From Isochrysis galbana (lineage: Eukaryota > Haptophyta > Isochrysidales > Isochrysidaceae): a DNA stretch of 64,000 nt. Of this stretch, positions 59,932-64,000 are shown in pieces (positions within the stretch are counted from its first letter, which is position 1; each line of letters begins with the position of its first letter). Both the position numbers and the translations under genes were made by a program. The stretch spans positions 6,548,915 to 6,612,914 of the forward strand of contig CM030932.1 in NCBI GenBank assembly GCA_018136815.1, in the 5' to 3' direction. The notes under the pieces were generated by a model. That model ran no database searches and was not told the origin of the DNA. It saw nothing but the letters and a program-made list of their open reading frames with translations.

Positions 59932-61095
59932 TCGGGTGTATGGACAGGGAACGAACGGCGAACGAAGGACTGTGGGGCGGCGAGGCGCTCCTAGCGGCCC
60001 TAGTGTGTTGGGTTTTAAGAGATTGTTAGACCTACAAAGAACTCTTCCCTCAGGGAGGGAGCCTAGGCTGCTAGAGTGCAGCGACGCAGCGAACAACGAC
60101 GGACAAAGAGCCTGAGAACAACAGGATACACCGACTCACGAACACACCGGAATCATTCACCCAAACCAAGCAAATTATCAAGCAACCGCGACCCCAAATC
60201 ACCGATAACTCAAACACGTCGCGAGAGACGGAGAGAGAGAGCGAGAGAGAGAGAGACTCCGCAGCGACGGCCGGAGCGTGTCTCCGTTGTAACTTCCCAC
60301 GTAGCGGAGAGTCCGAAGGGGAGCGTCATGTCGCGCGACCACGGCGATCACTTTGGATACAGATCGCAACGAGATGTCTTCACGACCGAATAAATCTTGC
60401 CGTTGAGCGTGAACCTTCTAGACGCTTCTAACGAACAACCCTGAGTAGCAACCAAGGGGAAGGAACACCAAAGGGGCCAAGGGCTTGCATGTAGCTTGCA
60501 TCAAGGGGAAAGATTCCCTCACCTAGGAAGCGAACCTACACCGGTCTCCAAGGGGAGATAGCAAATTAAACCTCAAATCTCGAGCGGATAGAGCAACCGA
60601 CTTGCTCGCCAAAACCTTGACCGAGAAGAAAGAAGCAAGGACCTACAAGCCAAGGGTAGCGGACCTAGGGAATGTGAGAGGAAATTTCCGAACGCCAACG
60701 CCAAACGCCGAACGCGGGAAGGCAACGAAACCCTAACCAGGCCAAGCAGAACCTACGAAGAACAGGCCTGGACAACAACGAAAGTCAGCAGGTCCCAAGA
60801 AAGAACCGGAACCCAACAAGAAACAACAAGCCTTGCAAGAAGCTAAACAAGCCTTCACAAGGTAACCTGAGAGCCTGAGACAAGCGCGCAGCGAGCAACA
60901 GGCGACCTGGCTCCTTTAGGTAAAGATTACCCGAAAGGAGGAAACCTGGAATCTAGACCTGACAAACAGGCTAGAAGGAACGAAACGAGAACTCGAATTC
61001 TAGATTGCTAGGGACGAACCCTACCAACCTAGGTATGCCTGAGCTTCACCGTGTGGCCGCACGGCGAAGGACCTGGAAACAAGAGCCTGGAAATC
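59932..61095 (-). other. 5' leader and probable LTR of the Gag-Pol element
   Basis: No gene. Contains GGGGAGATAGCAAATTAAAC at about 60555, shared with both arms of the foldback element at 4.7-6.2 kb, a GA-rich stretch at 60226-60260, and many AACCTAC/AAGGGGAA words. A second LTR copy was not found because the 3' side of the element is in the gap, so LTR limits cannot be placed. Confidence 0.4.
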
Positions 61096-61098
61096 GCA

Positions 61099-62007
61099 TC
61101 ATCTAGGATGAATGCGACAAGTGGTTAACTTGTCCCCTTCGTCCTCTCCCGGAGGGGCCGGGTATAGACTCCTCCAGAGGAGGCTGATCCTCTCCCGGGT
61201 TTCCGGGTCGTCTAATACCTCCAAAGGTATCTTGGCATCTACTTCCGTTGCCCGTCGCGGGGGGGCGGTAGCAAAGGTCGCTACCACCGGGTGGTGGTCC
61301 GACGCCGCTAGGCCCGTGAAAAGTTTAAGATCTATGTATGCCTTGTGCCATCTCCACGCGGAGTAGTATTCCGCGGCGTATACTCGATCTATCCTTGTGT
61401 GTGTCTGGTGCCCGCACCTCGTGTATTGTTCTTTTAAGCCCGGATTAACTAGCAGTTGGACGTCCGTGAGCCGGATCCGCCCGCTTGCGCGATGGCTGCT
61501 GTGGTTGTTGGGCTTGTGGCTGCTGGGCTTGCTGGGCTGGATCCTTCCCTTTGTGTCCATGCGCAGCTTGCGCGTATGTCCTGGCTGCTTGAGTTGGTTG
61601 TTGGTTTGAGGGCGCAAAGGCCCCCAAAATGGATTGTTGTGTTAAGTGCCCGCCCCCGAGGGGTGCACTGATGGTAGGAGTGGCCGCCATGGGGGTGGCA
61701 GCAGAGCTGCCACCTCCCATGGGGAGTCCTTGAGTTGGTGGAGGAGCGGAGGGGTTGGGTGGCAGGGCATTGCCCTGGGTCTGGTTGTCACCAGGGAACA
61801 GGACTCTGCCTGTTCCCTGGTTCTGTGGCAGCTTGGGAGGCGAGGGTGGTGCCGTCATGTCGACGTCGTTGTCAGGCGGCGCGGCGGCCTGTGGGCGCTT
61901 GGGCTCCGGCGGTTTGGGGCGGCCCCGTTGGGGCGTCGTGACGGCGGGGGGCTGGGAGGTGGGAGCGGTCGGCGCGCGCTCCATCGCTAAAACTATAACA
62001 ATAGTTT
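61099..62007 (-). mobile_element. LINE family A, copy 4: ORF1 and endonuclease part
   Basis: Hairpin at 61990-62007, ORF1 start at 61984 (MERAPTAPTSQPPAVTTP), running through TISAPLGGGHLTQQSILGAF and Gln-rich AARTYAQAAHGHKGKDP to a stop at 61445. In another frame, from about 61500 to 61099, the sequence reads YTRCGHQTHTRIDRVYAAEY, YIDLKLFTGLAASDHHPVVA and SLLWRSLYPAPPGEDEGDK. RIDRVY and SDHHPVVA are the last two blocks of the APE-type endonuclease of non-LTR retrotransposons. The N-terminal half of the endonuclease is missing, so this copy has an internal deletion and then breaks near 61110. Confidence 0.8.
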
Positions 62008-62104
62008 TTGAAAAAAAAGTATCACAAAACACAAAACTCAAGACGCTCACGCTCACATGAACCACTAGTCACCTTGGGCTAGAGCAGCTAACTTGGCACC
62101 GCTA

Positions 62105-62165
62105 CCGGGCGGCATGGACTTTTGTAGCCCGGTCACTCACTCATTTCAACCACTATTTCCCACCT
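62105..62165 (-). repeat. Interspersed repeat R1, partial inverted copy 3
   Basis: The complement contains GGTGGGAAATAGTGGTTGAA and GAGTGACCGGGCTAC, matching 7590-7630. Confidence 0.6.
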
Positions 62166-62179
62166 CCCCTGTAGGGCCT

Positions 62180-62380
62180 GACAAGAGTTGCCGGCAACTT
62201 TTTGAGCAACTTTGGGGTGTTTGAGAGGGCGAGCAACTTTTGAGCAACTTTAAGGCCCACAGGCAACATTGAGCAACTTGAGCAACTTACCTAGCAACTT
62301 ACCCATAGATAGGCCCGTGAGACGAGCAACCTACCCCTCCTCGATCTATAGATAGGCCAAGCGTGCAACTTTAACTTTAA
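62180..62380 (+). repeat. GAGCAACTT tandem-like repeats
   Basis: GAGCAACTT or GGCAACTT recurs about ten times with irregular spacing over 200 bp. No coding frame. Confidence 0.7.
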
Positions 62381-62394
62381 CGCCTCCTCTGCGG

Positions 62395-62745
62395 GCCAGG
62401 CCGGGAAAAATACGTGAATGTGAGGGAGGATTGGGTCAGTGTTGTGATTCCTCCCCCCTCTGCAGTTCTCACCCCTTCCGCAGCTCTCCTCCCTCCCCTC
62501 TCTCCATTTCCTGATTTTCCCGGGCTAGGCCGGGAAAAATACGTGAATTGTTGGGATCTCACCCCCCTCGGCAGTTTCTCCCCCCCCTTCCGCTGCTCCC
62601 CCCCTCCCCCCCCCTTCCGCTCCCCCCTTCCCCCCCTCCGCTCCTCCCCTTCCCCTCCGCTGTTCCCCCCCCTCCGCCGTTCCCTTCCCCCCCCTCCACG
62701 CGGTCCCCCCCCCTCCGCGCGCCGAGACGGCGGCCCTTCACCGCT
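62395..62745 (+). repeat. Duplicated GCCGGGAAAAATACGTGAAT, then C-rich tract
   Basis: GCCGGGAAAAATACGTGAAT occurs at about 62400-62419 and 62528-62547. 62575-62730 is C-rich with CCCCTTCCGCT units. Frames are low complexity. Confidence 0.75.
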
Positions 62746-63195
62746 AGAATCGAGAATCGAGCGTCCTCGCAAGGTCTGGGTCTGACCGGTCGACCACCGC
62801 GATGCTCACGGGGCTATGCTCCGCGGCAATGGGTAGCGGTGTCACGGTAGGGGGATCGAAAAGGGGCGAGAGCGACGGCAGATGGTCGCGACGGAGATAG
62901 GCGAGGGCGCGGTCGACAACAGAGGGTGCGTCGCCGTTGACAGGTGGCCTCCAGCTAGACTGAGGTCAGGCTGCAGGGGCCGCCAGTCAAGGCGGTCGGG
63001 CGATACGAGGAGTGGCGGCGCCAACCAACGGCTAACGACAACAACATAAGCAATGGAGCAGCCGTGGGGGCCGGTTTCGGAGGCGCGGTGTAGGGAGACA
63101 AGGGGCGAAGAGGAGGGCGCGAGGCGGCGGCGGCGGGGGGGAGGGGCGTGCCCCCCCCCCCCTGCATAAACCCGAGTATAAACTTACCTCGAGAG
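62746..63195. other. No gene seen; SINE hairpin relic near 63165
   Basis: CGAGTATAAACTTACCTCG at 63171-63189 resembles the SINE terminal hairpin preceded by a C-run, as in family A (minus orientation). Nothing else recognised. Confidence 0.35.
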
Positions 63196-63370
63196 GGGGG
63201 GGGAGGGGGGGGGGAGAGAGAGAGGGAGAGGGAGAGGGGGAGAGAGAGAGGGGGAGAGAGAGAGAGAGAGAGAGAGAAGAGAAGAGAAGAGAGAAGAGAG
63301 AAGAGAGAGAGAGAGAGTTGTCAGAGAGTAGGGAGAGCAGAGAGAGGGGAGAGAGAGAGAGAGAGTAGAG
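63196..63370 (+). repeat. (GA)n / GGGA microsatellite upstream of a gene
   Basis: Purine-only tract ending 9 bases before the start codon of the next gene; it may lie in its 5' UTR or promoter. A similar tract is at 3000-3368. Confidence 0.9.
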
Positions 63371-63378
63371 AGCGCGCG

Positions 63379-63905
63379 ATGTCGTCGACGTCGGCCGAGG
63401 GCCTTCTCCCCTCAGAGGGCCTCTTCTCCCACGTGTCGCACTGCCTCTCGACATCCGCCCATCTCTACTTGCCGATCTGGTCTCTCTCCGCGCTCATCCT
63501 CTTCCTCACCCTCTCTCTCTCTCTCTCTCACCTCCACAGACTCTCTTCTTCTCCTCTCTCCCCTCGACAGCAGCTCTACACCACCATCTGCGCGGCTCCC
63601 CTCGTGCTCTCGTCGTGCTCGGCCGCGTCTCTGATCGCGCCAAGGCCGTCACTCCTCTTCTCCCTCCTCCAGCAGCAGTACGAGGCCTTCGCGCTCTCCG
63701 CGTTTGGATCTCTTCTCTTCATGTTGCTCGCGCTCGGAGGCACCGCTGGACAAAGAGGAGAAGAATCAATGGGCCAGCGCGTGCTGAGGCAGCTGGCGGC
63801 GCACGGGCCGAGGAGGCACTTTGCCACACCACCGCTCTGCTGCCTCTGCACGCCCTGCTGGCCCAGCTTCGACCTGAGGGCGACACACCTACTCCTCATC
63901 TATCG
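63379..63905 (+). CDS. TMEM184/OSTalpha-family membrane protein, first exon
   Basis: ATG at 63379 (MSSTSAEGLLPSEGLFSHVS) followed by 175 codons to a donor CG/GTAAGA at 63906. Hydrophobic segments include IWSLSALILFLTLSLSLSHL and FALSAFGSLLFMLLALGG. Diagnostic blocks are LYTTICAAPLVLSSCSAASL, then QQQYEAFALSAFGSLLFML and PPLCCLCTPCWPSFDLRATH. YEAF-x-x-x-x-F-x-x-L followed by a Cys-rich PP-x-CC-x-C loop is the pattern of the organic-solute-transporter alpha/TMEM184 (formerly DUF300) family. These are seven-helix membrane proteins of endomembranes or the cell surface. Later exons are beyond the window. The reading frame is intact. Confidence 0.66.
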
Positions 63906-64000
63906 GTAAGAACGCGGGCGAGCCGACGCCGCGCGCTTCGTCCCCGCCTGCGGCTGCAGCCACACTCACGCCGCGCCGCCACGCGTGGTGTAGGCTCCTG

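Overview
This is nuclear DNA of a GC-rich, photosynthetic, intron-containing eukaryote, most likely a microalga; a haptophyte or related lineage is my guess, not a demonstrated fact. The reasons are GT-AG introns that split recognisable domains, a neoxanthin-deficient-1-like gene, an exon of a tocopherol-pathway homogentisate prenyltransferase, an SGNH hydrolase of a type I associate with algae, long purine and pyrimidine microsatellites, and a very high density of retroelements. There are no bacterial operons, rRNA genes or CRISPR arrays. Two runs of exactly 100 N (26606-26705 and 53318-53417) are assembly gaps of unknown true size.

Host genes I can support are: an SGNH/GDSL-like hydrolase running off the left edge (1-927, -); a decayed STE/MAP3K-type kinase (11.3-13.7 kb, +); a TPR protein (31.3-32.6 kb, -) with a SAP-like exon next to it; a conserved glycosyltransferase-like protein (41.9-42.8 kb, -); an NXD1-like protein fused to a DUF3054-like membrane domain (47.8-49.2 kb, +); a two-exon TLC-domain membrane protein (50.8-51.9 kb, -); and the first exon of a TMEM184/OSTalpha-family protein running off the right edge (63.4 kb, +). 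Isolated exons of other genes lie among repeats: BTAF1/MOT1 (two places), homogentisate prenyltransferase, and a glycosyltransferase.

Most of the rest is mobile DNA in nested layers. The best preserved element is a 3,144-bp hAT transposon (20617-23760) with a perfect 8-bp target duplication. Its transposase carries an N-terminal chromodomain and a BED zinc finger. The most unusual is a minus-strand retroelement at 53.4-59.9 kb with a Gag ORF and a second ORF that joins a phage-type cytosine-C5-methyltransferase-like domain to a retroviral-type aspartic protease before it runs into the gap. Non-LTR retroelements are present as 5' pieces (four copies of one ORF1), endonuclease, reverse-transcriptase and 3' pieces. 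SINE-like non-autonomous elements share the LINE 3' tail, and both LINEs and SINEs begin with a short terminal hairpin. There are also Ty1/copia ends, two head-to-head piggyBac-like transposases, a 1.4-kb foldback repeat, and a small family of miniature inverted-repeat elements with 8-bp target duplications and internal GATATC-centred palindromes.

The nesting can be ordered in several places: a MITE inside a copia leader; a SINE-like element, with 16-bp target duplications, split by a TIR element carrying two small membrane-protein genes; a LINE ORF1 split by a 940-bp retroposon; and a LINE 3' end inserted in a copia RNase H domain. All homology calls are from reading motifs; no database search was run.
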